Source: Nemertoderma westbladi (Eukaryota > Xenacoelomorpha > Nemertodermatida > Nemertodermatidae). From it: a stretch of 33,068 bases of DNA. A program made the position numbers and the translations under genes. Positions 21,171-30,104 of this stretch are shown piece after piece (position 1 is the first letter of the stretch; the number at the start of each line of letters is the position of its first letter). Under the pieces are notes generated by a model. It did not search any database, had not been told where the DNA came from, and saw only the letters and a program-made list of their open reading frames with translations. The stretch spans positions 1 through 33,068 of the forward strand of contig JAUCBJ010006234.1 of NCBI GenBank assembly GCA_032718475.1, in the 5' to 3' direction.

Positions 21171-22713
21171 CAACGCGGACCTGCTTTCCAATAATCTTGA
21201 TCAAGTTGAATTTGGTATCGCCTTAAATACAGGAGCCGATGCAGCATGTTCATACTTCAACGAAGCCCTGCAGAAGGCAGCCATGGAACCTAAACCGAGA
21301 AGATCCAAACCTTGGTTCGATGCACAATGTAGAGACGCTTGCCATGTAACAAACGCAGCACTGATGGAGAGGAGAATCAATCCATCCGTTGTCACCCAAA
21401 GAATTCACACTGACCTTCAGAGACAACACAATCAATTGCTAAAAGAAAAAAAGGTTGTTTATGAAAGACAAAGAGAATCAAAACTATTATCCGAGTGTGA
21501 AGCAGACAGAGCGAAATTCTGGAATATTTTAAAGATTGGCACTGAGTCTAAACCGGTGGCACGGCAAGTCTCGGAGGAATCCTGGTCGAATCATGTTGCA
21601 CAGCTACTAACAAAAGATACCGATCTAGAGTTTGGCGACATGCCAGTTAATCCTTGCCGAGAACTCGATGGACCGTTTACTGCAACGGCAATCACAAAAG
21701 CTGTGCACGACTCGAAATTACATAAGGCCGCAGGCCCTGACGGGGTAACTAATGAAGCTGTGAAACAAGGATTTGGTCACCTTCTTCCTTACTTTTTAGC
21801 ATTGTTTAATTTGTGCTTTTACTCTGCCATTTGCCCTTTTATTTGGTTAGTGTCATATCTCATTCCTCTCTACAAGGGAAGAGGTCCAAAGTGTTCACCG
21901 GATAGCTATCGCGGGATAGCTCTACTATCTTGTAGTTTGAAGTATTACACTGCAATCCTATTCTCGCGTTTATACAACTGGTGTGAATCCAACAACATCC
22001 TGCCTGAGAACCAGTACGGATTCAGAAGAGGAAAATCAACCTTGATGGCAGTCTCAAAATTATTTGTGTATATCAGCACAGCTCTTCAAACACCATGCGG
22101 TCACGTCTATGCAGTGTTCATAGACTTCTACAAAGCTTTTGATTCGGTAAATCGGCAGACACTATGTAAAAAACTCTCAGCTTTATGAGTCAGTAGAAAA
22201 TTCATAATGGCAATTTGGGCGCTAATCGCTATAAACTATGTTTGTATTTGCATTGGCTCTTACGTTATAGAACCGATATCCCAAACAGTGGGAGTCGTTC
22301 AGGGGGATAAACTTTCGCCACTTCTCTTCAGCATGTTTGTTGCAAACTTACCCGCTCTATTAGTGGTGACAGGATGCCTCGTGATAATGTACGCTGACGA
22401 TGTAGTCATTTTTGGTTCCTCAATCTCCGACTTACAAAGAAGTCTCGATATTTTAGCTGACTATTGCGAAGAGAATGTCTTGTCTGTGAATCTGAAAAAA
22501 ACAAAAGCGGTGAAATTCAGAAAAGGGGGACGTCTCTCCAAAACGGACGTACTAACCTATAAAGGCTCCAGAATAGTTGAAAATTCATTCAATTACTTGG
22601 GAATCATTCTTTCGATGAAAACCGGCCCGAATGGCCATTACAACCACCTATACAAAAAAAGGGATCACCTGCTGCGTGAGGCTCGCCTCGAAAGTAGATC
22701 GCCTGCTGCGTGA
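21171..22713 (+). pseudogene. LINE reverse transcriptase, broken by a TGA codon
   Basis: The frame before the ATG at 21283 is already open, so that ATG is internal. RT motifs in order: AAGPDGVTNEA, QYGFRRGKST, AVFIDFYKAFDS (motif A with its Asp), a stop TGA at 22186-22188 in the same frame, VVQGDKLSPLLF, and MYADDVVIFG (YADD box). The TGA replaces what is probably a Gly GGA, a single change. KFRKGGRLS and NYLGIIL follow. The frame ends inside a 34-bp tandem repeat. Catalytic residues are all present, so the loss looks recent. Confidence 0.88.
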
Positions 22714-22799
22714 GGCTCGCCTCGAAAGTAGATCGCCTGCTGCGTGAGGCTGGCCTCGAAAGTAGATCGCCTGCTGCGTGAGGCTGGCCTCGAAAGTAG
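22663..22799 (+). repeat. 34-bp tandem repeat inside the LINE ORF, four copies
   Basis: The unit is GATCGCCTGCTGCGTGAGGC followed by TCGCCTCGAAAGTA. Three extra copies add 102 bp, a multiple of 3. The frame before and after is therefore the same, although stops arise within. Confidence 0.9.
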
Positions 22800-23286
22800 A
22801 ACTAACGATTTTATTTTTATTTTAAAAGAATCTGCAGAGCGCCTTTGGTCTAGTATTGTTTTACCAACGGTAACATATGGATGCAGCATCTTCAACAACG
22901 GTGACATCAGCTCTCTTCCACATGTACACCGCGTACGGGGCTTCTTTTGGAAACTATGGTGTGGCCTTTCTAAATTTTCCTCGACAACCGCCATCCTAGA
23001 CGCAGTCGACGGTTCAGAGTATCAGGAAACTACCGTTGTTCTAGATAACATAACAGGCTTCCGTCGACGGGCTGGTGCAATGCTGATCTCCAATGGGTGC
23101 CATCAACAATACTGCGCGCATGTGAACTGCTGCAAAGCCTCAGATAGCTGTCATTGCTGGCTCTGTGGCAATACAGCCGCAGAAAGGACCCACTATTCCC
23201 AGTGTCAGAAAGTACCTCCCAGCCTCTCAGACTTACAAATAGCGCTATTCCTGATGCGTCTTGACCGCCCATTACCTCCGAAATAA
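22744..23286 (+). pseudogene. LINE C-terminal region with zinc finger
   Basis: Same frame as the upstream RT part. It encodes the thumb/C-terminal region (RLWSSIVLPTVTYGCSIF) and a finger CHCWLCGNTAAERTHYSQCQ (CxxC, His, Cys), common at the end of Jockey/I/R1-type LINE proteins. It ends at a TAA after LPPK. Some residues expected between YLG and the thumb are replaced by the 34-bp repeat. Confidence 0.85.
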
Positions 23287-23480
23287 ATACGCCTCTATGT
23301 CTAATTTTATTAGAAAGATATTCATATAAATAGTCGCCGTTTTGTTGTTACCCCTTTTAACCTTTTATTAATAATTTTACTATATTAATCTAACTTAAGT
23401 TAACTAAATTACTTATATTATTTAATTTACTGTTTTATTGTCCAATGTTGGAATAAAAGATATATATTCATTTGTTAAGC

Positions 23481-23622
23481 TTTACGGACAATGACGGACT
23501 GTACGGACAATGACGGACTTTACGGACAATGACGGACTTTACGGACAATGACGGACTTTACGGACAATGACGGACTTTACGGACAATGACGGACTTTACG
23601 GACAATGACGGACTTTACGGAC
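23481..23622. repeat. 19-bp tandem repeat, 7 copies and a partial
   Basis: The unit is TTTACGGACAATGACGGAC. It starts within the right copy of the LINE target-site duplication and ends about 58 bp before exon B, so it is intronic. Confidence 0.93.
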
Positions 23623-23680
23623 TATTGCTCTAGTTTTACGTTATAGTTTTATGTTTGTTTTCTATTATTCCTATTCCTAG

Positions 23681-23960
23681 GTTGGAGGATATTAATCCCT
23701 CATTATTTACATTCGTTGAAACTCTATCACATTGTAAGCGACTCCGTGTTGACATACATTGGATGAAGCAGTACATCACGCAATGTCGTGTTGCTAAGAA
23801 ACTGAAACTACTCCGTCTTCTAGAATCGCGACAACATTTTGTTGAATCGACCAGCGTCTATACGATATCAGACCTTATAGACCTCGATAAAGGTGTACTC
23901 ATTCCCTTCATAGAGGAAGTTTGTCGCCAGTTCACCCGACACATCACTGAGGAATGTCTT
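23681..23960 (+). CDS. DEF8: DEF8-like gene, exon B (middle of Rubicon-homology domain)
   Basis: The acceptor is TATTCCTATTCCTAG and the donor CTT|GTGAGT. The exon is 280 nt: one base completes the split codon from exon A and 93 codons follow. It encodes LEDINPSLFTFVETL, MKQYITQC, SRQHFVES and YTISDLIDL, ending HITEECL. This follows DEF8 position by position, including the RQHFVE segment. The final Cys is the first ligand of a CxxC pair completed by exon C. The roughly 94-residue helical part lies between the two zinc-binding segments of the domain and in the family contributes to Rab GTPase binding. Confidence 0.92.
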
Positions 23961-23978
23961 GTGAGTATTTGGGAATAC

Positions 23979-24109
23979 AGAGACCTGGTTACATATTTAG
24001 TATAATTTACTTTGTAGTTGGTTTAGAGACCTGGTTACATATTTAGTATCATTTACTTTGTAGTTGGTTTAGAGACCTGGTTACATATTTAGTATCATTT
24101 ACTTTGTAG
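23979..24109 (+). repeat. 46-bp tandem triplication including the 3' splice site
   Basis: Copies start at 23979, 24025 and 24071. Each ends with TTTACTTTGTAGTTG, that is, a complete acceptor plus the first exon bases. Only the third (AG at 24108-24109) continues into the matching protein. The intron is 149 bp. Confidence 0.92.
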
Positions 24110-24225
24110 TTGTGTCAGGCCATGGGTTTCTGCTGCGAACTTTGTTTGAATAAAGATTCGTCTGCTATATATCCATTCGACAACGGTGTAACAGTCTGCA
24201 GTAAATGTTGCGCCACATTCCATAC
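24110..24225 (+). CDS. DEF8: DEF8-like gene, exon C (zinc-binding core)
   Basis: A 116-nt exon starting TTGTGTCAGGCC after TTTACTTTGTAG and ending CCATAC before GTAAGT, a consensus donor. It encodes LCQAMGFCCELC, then IYPFD, VCSKCCATFH. With exon B's last Cys it gives the C-x2-C-QAxGFxCELC signature of DEF8, and the Cys/His series of the Rubicon-homology zinc cluster continues. A later acceptor (GTGTCAG, 24117) would remove the second Cys of the first pair, which is why I chose 24110. Two bases are carried to exon D. Confidence 0.92.
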
Positions 24226-24347
24226 GTAAGTATTTTACTCGGAATAGTTCGTTAACCTTTAGTCCTTACGTTCGGAATAGTACGTTACATTTTGAGTGAG
24301 TCTGACATGTCCGATTTCCTTAAGTCATGTAATTTATATTCCTACAG
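24226..24347 (+). other. Last intron of the DEF8-like gene
   Basis: 122 bp, GTAAGT donor and TTATATTCCTACAG acceptor. It contains two TTCGGAATAGT-type segments. Confidence 0.88.
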
Positions 24348-25113
24348 GAATTGCTTTCGATTGGCAAATAATATTTGCTGTAGATGTTTACGACTGGAGA
24401 AACGGCGACTTAGCAGAGCTGGTGGTAGCGAGATAATCCAACCAGATCGTTGGACCAGCGAGATAATCCAACCAGATCGTCGGACCAGCGAGATAATCCA
24501 ACCAGATCGTCGGACCGGCGAGATAATCCAACCAGATCGTCGGACCAGCGAGATAATCCAACCAGATCGTCGGACCAGCGAGATAATCCAACCAGATCGT
24601 CGGACCAGCGAGATAATCCAAACAGATCGTCGGACCAGCGAGATAATCCAACCAGATCGTCGGACCAGCGAGATAATCCAACCAGATCGTCGGACCAGCG
24701 AGACAATCCAACCAGATCGTCGGACCAGCGAGATAATCCAACCAGATCGTCGGACCAGCGAGATAATCCAACCAGATCGTCGGACCGACGAGATAATCCA
24801 ATCAGATCGTTGTACCAACCAAACCGAGCCGGATTCCGGACACTGCCAGGTGAAGAGTCAGTCGCCAATCCGAGATGCGAACCGGACGACAATAGAAGAT
24901 CAGCATCGCGAGAATCGGCCAGAGTCATTAATGGAGAATCGGCCAGAGTCCTTAATGGAGAATCGGCCTGAGTCATTAATGGAGAATCGGCCAGAGTCAT
25001 TAATGGAGAATCGGCCAGAGTCATTAATGGAGAATCGGCCAGAGTCATTAATAGAGAATCGGCCAGAGCGGACAGACCCTATATTGGAAGGAGAGACTGG
25101 GATCTCGATCTAA
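24348..25113 (+). CDS. DEF8: DEF8-like gene, terminal exon D with long repetitive C-terminal tail
   Basis: The exon begins with one base completing the split codon, then NCFRLANNICCRCLRLEKRR, which finishes the zinc cluster (Cys, then CxxC) and matches the usual C terminus of DEF8. Vertebrate DEF8 ends about 20 residues later. Here the frame continues for about 235 residues: 13 copies of a 10-aa unit (SEIIQPDRRT), a linker NQTEPDSGHCQVKSQS, then about 6.5 copies of an 8-aa unit (ENRPESLM), ending EGETGISI before TAA at 25113. A poly(A) signal follows. The ATG at 24307 is intronic and is not the start. The tail is hydrophilic and probably disordered; no known function. Confidence 0.88.
24427..24816 (+). 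repeat. 30-bp coding minisatellite, 13 units
   Basis: The unit is AGCGAGATAATCCAACCAGA followed by TCGTCGGACC, in frame as SEIIQPDRRT. Only a few substitutions are seen (W for R in unit 1, G for S in unit 4, T for P in unit 7, T for I in unit 10). Other frames of both strands are open too. Confidence 0.95.
24910..25068 (+). repeat. 24-bp coding minisatellite, about 6.5 units
   Basis: The unit is GAGAATCGGCCAGAGTCATT followed by AATG, in frame as ENRPESLM. Unit 6 has I for M; unit 7 is partial. Confidence 0.95.
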
Positions 25114-25206
25114 CTTAAGGAGGGGCTATCCCATAGGGGATATTAATTAGCACCTACAGTGCAGTATAGCCAATGGGTAAATATACAAAAAGGGCAGATT
25201 GATCTC

Positions 25207-25212
25207 AATAAA
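25207..25212 (+). terminator. Poly(A) signal AATAAA of the DEF8-like gene
   Basis: AATAAA lies 94 bp after the stop and is followed by a GTTCTGGTCT stretch. The transcript end is expected at about 25225-25240. The 3' UTR is short and shows nothing else. Confidence 0.75.
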
Positions 25213-25424
25213 GTTCTGGTCTTACACTTTTATTCAGGTCTAATTGTAGGGTAGGTATCACTTTGTATTTGTAGTGTCGTGAAGAGTGGTCTGAATGGTT
25301 TGTTATACTTAAGATAGTAGGATCAGTTAACACTTAGCACTAACTATGTGGTATTATTCCAAAAGTGTAAAGATGAAACGATGAAAAACTTAATGGTGGA
25401 AATTAGGGATGCGACAGAGCTAAA

Positions 25425-26690
25425 ATTTCATCCGGAGCAGGAGCCCGGAGGTTCCTTTGGGTTACAATATGAGCTCCACCAGAGCCGGAGCCCGGAGGTT
25501 CCTTTGGGTTACAATATGAGCTCCACCGGAGCTGGAGCAGGAGCCCGGAGGTTCCTTTGGGTTACAATATGAGTTCCACCGGAGCTGGAGCAGGAGCCTG
25601 GAGCTTCCTTTGGGTTACAATATGAGCTCCGCCAGAGCCAGAGCCCGGAGGTTCCTTTGGGTTACAATATGAGCTCCGCCAGAGCCGGATCCTGGAGGTT
25701 CCTTTGGGTTACAATATGAGCTCAACCGGAGCCTGGAGGTTCCTTTGGGTTACAATATGAGCTCCGCCGGTGCTGGAGCAGGAGCCCGGAGGTTCCTTTG
25801 GGTTACAATATGAGCTCAACCGGAGCCCAGAGGTTCCTTTGGGTTACAATATGAGCTCCACCGGAGCCGGAGGTTGGGATGTTACAATATGAGCTCCACC
25901 GGAGCCTGGAGGTTCGTTTGGGTTACAATATGAGCTCCACCGGAGCCTGGAGCTTCCTTTGGGTTACAATATGAGCTCCGCCAGAGCCGGAGCCTGGAGG
26001 TTCCTTTGGGTTACAATATGAGCTCCGCCTGTGCTGGAGCAGGAGCCCGGAGGTTCCTTTGGGTTACAATATGAGCTCCGCCGGTGCTGGAGCAGGAGCC
26101 CGGAGGTTCCTTTGGGTTACAATATGAGCTCCGCCAGAGCCGGAGCCCGGAGGTTCCTTTGGGTTACAATATGAGCTCCACTGGAGCTGGAGCAGGAGCC
26201 CGGAGCTTCCTTTGGGTTACAATATGAGCTCCGCCAGAGCCGGAGCCCGGAGGTTCCTTTGGGTTACAATATGAGCTACACCAGAGCCTTGAGGTTCCTT
26301 TGGGTTACAATATGAGCTCCGCCGGAGCTCGGAGGTTCCTTTGGGTTACAATATGAGCTACGCCGGAGCCCGGAGGTTCCTTTGGGTTACAATATGAGCT
26401 ACGCCGGAGCCTGGAGGTTCCTTTGGGTTACAATATGAGCTACGCCGGAGCCCGGAGGTTCCTTTGGGTTACAATATGAGCTACGCCGGAGCCCGGAGGT
26501 TCCTTTGGGTTACAATATGAGCTACGCCGGAGCCCGGAGGTTCCTTTGGGTTACAATATGAGCTACGCCGGAGCCCGGAGGTTCCTTTGGGTTACAATAT
26601 GAGCTACGCCGGAGCCCGGAGGTTCCTTTGGGTTACAATATGAGCTCCGCCAGAGCCGGAGGTTCCTTTGGGTTACAATTTGATGCAAAT
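25425..26690. repeat. About 47-bp minisatellite, about 28 units
   Basis: The core is GGTTCCTTTGGGTTACAATA followed by TGAGCTCC and a variable GGAGC-rich part, so units range from about 38 to 56 bp. The last third is made of a uniform 41-bp form with GAGCTACGCCGGAGCCCGGA. The left edge (GGGATGCGACAGAG, 25406) also occurs inverted near 32983-33000. Confidence 0.93.
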
Positions 26691-27033
26691 TCTTACTCGG
26701 CGATTTAATATCTCACCTCAATGTTAAATTATCAATTAAGGGAAATGAGCAGTTTACAGTCACATGCTATTCTAATCAAAATAATAAACTATATTCAATA
26801 GAACAGTAAGTTTTATTTTTGGTAGTTATCAGCAGTTATTTGTGTTGAAACTGAACTGGTTCACGGTAGACTGACCGCTATCTATTCTAGTTTACGGTAC
26901 ACTGACCGATATACTACGGCACTCTGTCATGTAAATACTGAAAGTCCCACAGACATCTAAAAAGACAACATACAGTCTAATAACCTAAGTAAGCACCCTT
27001 CACTGTAGTACCGGTACTCAAACCTATACAGTA
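26691..27033. other. Non-coding spacer with dispersed repeat
   Basis: 26702-26850 is similar to 19193-19322. No ORF recognised. Confidence 0.45.
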
Positions 27034-27041
27034 TAAGCTTA

Positions 27042-27066
27042 TAGATAGATAGATAGATAGATTTAT
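27042..27066 (-). repeat. (TCTA)n tail of the CR1-like LINE
   Basis: TAGA repeats on the plus strand directly after the element's 3' UTR; the LINE's 3' terminal simple repeat. Confidence 0.8.
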
Positions 27067-27346
27067 TTATACATTATGTAAAAACAATAACAAATACACC
27101 AAACAATGTACCGGTATAAAGGTATTGTCCAACATAACATATAGGATTACCCCTAAAGCTTTGCAGCTTATTTCCAAGGGGGTCCTTTATGTTACTTGGT
27201 TACAAATACAATATTACACTACGCTAACCTAAAACCAATATAAAACGTAATTACACTATGTACATGTACAACTTTACCGAGAGCGTGACAATGCCCGACT
27301 CAACGATAAAGATGTAATGTACAGAACAATTTATTATAAAACGTAA

Positions 27347-28282
27347 TTACAGTTTAAATAGTAAATAATTAATAAACTTATAACTTACTGTAGGACTATT
27401 GTACTTATTTTTACATTGCACACGGAGATGAGATTTAACTGCAGATTTAAAAGAATGTTGATTATCTAGGTTTTTAATTTCATTAGGCAGAGCGTTCCAA
27501 TTTTTAATACCGTTAAAAAGGAAAGTATCAGATTCGAAGGATTTACAATTCGGGAGGTAGAAGTTTGAAGCACTAGCTCTGGTCTGTAAGAGTGTGTATC
27601 GCGTACTCTGTTGAATTTTTGTTTTAGGTAATTGGGACATTTACCATTATACACTTTATGTACATGGTTAAGGCGTAGCTGCTTAACTCTACTATCTAAG
27701 TTAAGTAGTCCAGATTCAGAAAAGTCATCTGGAGTTAGGTGGTGCCTAGGTTTGTAGTCTTTAATAAATCGTACTACTTTATTCTGAGCTACTTGTAATT
27801 TACATTTAAGCTGTTTGGTTAAGCCTTCATACCAAGAAGAGCACGCATAGTCCATGTGACACTGTATTAAAGAAGAGCAAAGTAACTTGCGGGAGTCGGT
27901 GTTCAAACTATTTTTATTTCTGTATAGAAACCTAAGCCTACTGTTAACTTTCGAGAAAATATTTTTCACTGTACTTTCTCCTGATAAGCAGTTATCCAAT
28001 GTGGCGCCTAAATATTTAACTTCCTTTTTATTTTCAATCTTATGTCCATTACTAGTGACTTCAAACTTAGTTACCTTCTTTAACTTTCTTTTGGAACCAA
28101 ACAAAATACTTTCAGTTTTACCGTAGTGAATGGATAGCTTATTATCAACCAACCACTCATTACAGGATTCTAGAACTGCACTTAACTTTTGGGAAATATG
28201 GATAGGATCTTTATGAGAGAAAATAAGAGCACTGTCGTCGGCATATAAAATGAGTTTAAAATCGGGATCTATACTACTTATC
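27347..28282 (-). pseudogene. CR1-like RT, C-terminal part
   Basis: Starts right after the nested LINE with DPDFKLILYADDSALIFS (YADD box intact), then KEVKYLGATLD and the C-terminal CR1 region. A 1-nt deletion near 27583 moves the end into another frame (SNFYLPNCKSFESDTFLFNG, then NWNALP), which stops at 27347-27349. This is the palm-to-C-terminus part of the reverse transcriptase. Confidence 0.85.
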
Positions 28283-28296
28283 ATATCATTTACATA

Positions 28297-29670
28297 TGCC
28301 TCAATACCTCAATGCCTCTAAGTCAGTTTATTAATAAAATTCATAGCAATTTGTCATACCCTCGAAAACCATTGTACGCGGTTTATGTCGATTTCCGCAA
28401 AGCTTTTGATTCGGTCCCCAGGTCTAAACTACTCTTAAAGTTAGGGTTTGATTTTAATATTCGTGGTTCACTTTTTAACATCATTAAATCGATTTTAAGT
28501 CCTAATTATATAGTAATTTCAGATGGCCTCCGTAATTCTAGAATTATAAAACAAGTGCGTGGGGTTTTACAAGGAGACAGCTTGAGCCCTTTCCTGTTCG
28601 TAATTTTTATTTACGATATTGTGAAGTTTATACGTGATATTACCGTCAAGATTGGGGAATTATTTATATTATTATTTGCGGATGATTTGCTATTTTATGG
28701 CGACTCCCGTGAGGTAGTGCAAGCTGGTTTAAATGCAACTGCTAATTGGGCCCGGGAAAACGGTCTTGAAGTAAATCTTACAAAGACTTCCGTAATGAAA
28801 TTTAGGAGAGGTGGCCGACTGTCCGCTCAGGATAAATTTTTCTACAACAGAAACGAGGTGAAAATAGAAAAGTCTTATAAATATTTGGGAGTCACATTTC
28901 AATCGTCCTTGAAATTCACAAAGCACATAAATATAATAGTCTGCAAATCACTTTCCACAATACGGTCAATCCAGAAACCACATCTACTATCTATTAGCAC
29001 AGCTAAAAAGCTTTTTTCCTTAAAAGTAACACCGATAGTTATGTATGGACTTCGCGAAATTTGGCCTTTCTTGTCAGTCAACAACCTTCATAGTATCGAT
29101 AAAATCCAAGCTGCTTTCCTCAAAAGAGTACTTTCAGTTCACAAATCGTCTAGGAATCGGCTAGTTCACGCTCTCTGTGATTCGCGAAATCTTTCTATGG
29201 TACTTAAAGGTCAACTAAATTTAACAGACACGGATGTATTCAAAAAATACACCGCTGAAGTCGAAGACAAAACTCATGAAATCCCAGTAGAGTTCTGGAA
29301 CAGTATCGCGTTCATAAATCGCAGTTGGACAATCGCAAATTGTCGTAAGAGGCACACCATAACCCGCTTTGCTCTTCACGGTTTCCATTTCCGAATTTGT
29401 ACATCCAGACCCACAGAATTTCATGAGGCGGGGAATGACTGTGTATGTAGTCTCTGCGGGAGGCCGGCGGACACGTACCATCTCCTTAGTTGCCCGAGCA
29501 ACCACCACCCCCTTACGTACTGGGCCAACAAACTCTGATTTAAAATTGTTTTATAACTGTGTAAATATTTTATTATTTATGTAAAGTATATTTGGATTTT
29601 ACTGCTTGCTTGCTTAATGCTTATATAGTTTTACAATCGTACCATTATTTTGGTTTAATAAATAACAATT
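28297..29670 (+). mobile_element. 5'-truncated LINE nested in the CR1-like LINE, 14-bp target-site duplication
   Basis: ATATCATTTACATA occurs at 28283-28296 and again at 29671-29684. Removing the insert and one copy rejoins the CR1 reading frame just before its YADD box. The insert runs from within the RT to a 3' end GGTTTAATAAATAACAATT. Orientation is opposite to the CR1-like host element. Confidence 0.93.
28312..29538 (+). CDS. LINE reverse transcriptase, 5'-truncated but otherwise open
   Basis: 408 codons without interruption from ATG 28312, which is internal to the original ORF because the endonuclease and RT fingers are missing. Motif A is VDFRKAFDS (Asp27); RGVLQGDSLSPFLF and the FADD box (residues 122-125) follow, then KFRRGGRLS, YKYLGVTF, the thumb with VTPIVMYGLREIW, and a C-terminal finger CVCSLCGRPADTYHLLSC (C378, C381, H389, C393). 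Its motifs match the LINE in the DEF8 intron, so both belong to one clade (Jockey/I/R1-like; exact clade not resolved here). It cannot move by itself. Confidence 0.9.
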   Translation: MPLSQFINKIHSNLSYPRKPLYAVYVDFRKAFDSVPRSKLLLKLGFDFNIRGSLFNIIKSILSPNYIVISDGLRNSRIIKQVRGVLQGDSLSPFLFVIFIYDIVKFIRDITVKIGELFILLFADDLLFYGDSREVVQAGLNATANWARENGLEVNLTKTSVMKFRRGGRLSAQDKFFYNRNEVKIEKSYKYLGVTFQSSLKFTKHINIIVCKSLSTIRSIQKPHLLSISTAKKLFSLKVTPIVMYGLREIWPFLSVNNLHSIDKIQAAFLKRVLSVHKSSRNRLVHALCDSRNLSMVLKGQLNLTDTDVFKKYTAEVEDKTHEIPVEFWNSIAFINRSWTIANCRKRHTITRFALHGFHFRICTSRPTEFHEAGNDCVCSLCGRPADTYHLLSCPSNHHPLTYWANKL

Positions 29671-29684
29671 ATATCATTTACATA

Positions 29685-30104
29685 GCATACAAAAAGCAGA
29701 GGACCTAATATACTACCTTGTGGTACACCACAGGTAATCTCTTGTACAGTAGACAGCGATTTGCTAATGACTACAGTTTGACCTCTGTCTGACAGGTAGG
29801 ACTTGAACCAGTCTATAGAACCTACACCCATCAGGCCTAACTTACCAAGCAGAATTTCGTGATCTACAGTATCGAAAGCCTTTTGTAGGACCAACATTAC
29901 CATACCAGTATATAAACCCTTTGCGTTATTACATCTAATTGTATCAGTTAAGTTAATAAGGCAGGTGTCTGTAGAATATGATTTACGAAAACCGGACTGA
30001 AGTTCATACAGTAGATCAGATTTAGCCTACTAAGATGTGCCTCCAGCTGTAGATAAACAGAACGTTCTAGAATTTTAGATACAATACTTAAGATACTAAC
30101 AGGT
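29685..30104 (-). pseudogene. CR1-like RT, middle part
   Basis: It continues from the 491-bp insert with VSILSIVSKILERSVY. A frameshift near 30025 moves the protein to the frame with [15 protein letters not shown], then [29 protein letters not shown] and [13 protein letters not shown]. In motif A the residue before LQKAFD is Val where the family has the catalytic Asp, a one-base change. The nested LINE interrupts after CYVND. Confidence 0.85.

Larger units (their letters stand above)
20587..23469 (+). mobile_element. 5'-truncated LINE with 14-bp target-site duplication
   Basis: An APE-type non-LTR retrotransposon flanked by ATTTGTTAAGCTTT at 20573-20586 and 23470-23483. The 5' part of the endonuclease is missing; the RT and a C-terminal CCHC-type finger remain. 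The 3' end has GGAATAAAAGATATATATTC. A frameshift, a nonsense codon and a small tandem expansion show that it is dead. Motifs (KFRKGGRLS, finger CWLC...H...C) ally it with the LINE at 28297. Confidence 0.9.
20087..23680 (+). other. Intron of the DEF8-like gene, carrying a LINE
   Basis: GTAGGG donor and CTATTCCTAG acceptor. Of 3,594 bp, 2,883 bp are a LINE insertion and 14 bp its duplicated target. The rest is AT-rich, with GTGACAAA repeats at about 20166-20214, two GTTGTGGCCCCAT copies (about 20320 and 20400) and a 19-bp array at its end. Confidence 0.85.

Noticed and set aside
24292-24347. Start of the terminal ORF before the acceptor (ATG 24307)
   Set aside because: This part is intron; the zinc-finger match and the CTACAG acceptor begin at 24348.
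24342-25048. Minus-strand ORFs rich in GLSRWSDDLV or RRSGWIIS
   Set aside because: Shadows of the 30-bp and 24-bp arrays; the plus-strand frame is supported by splice sites and zinc-finger homology.
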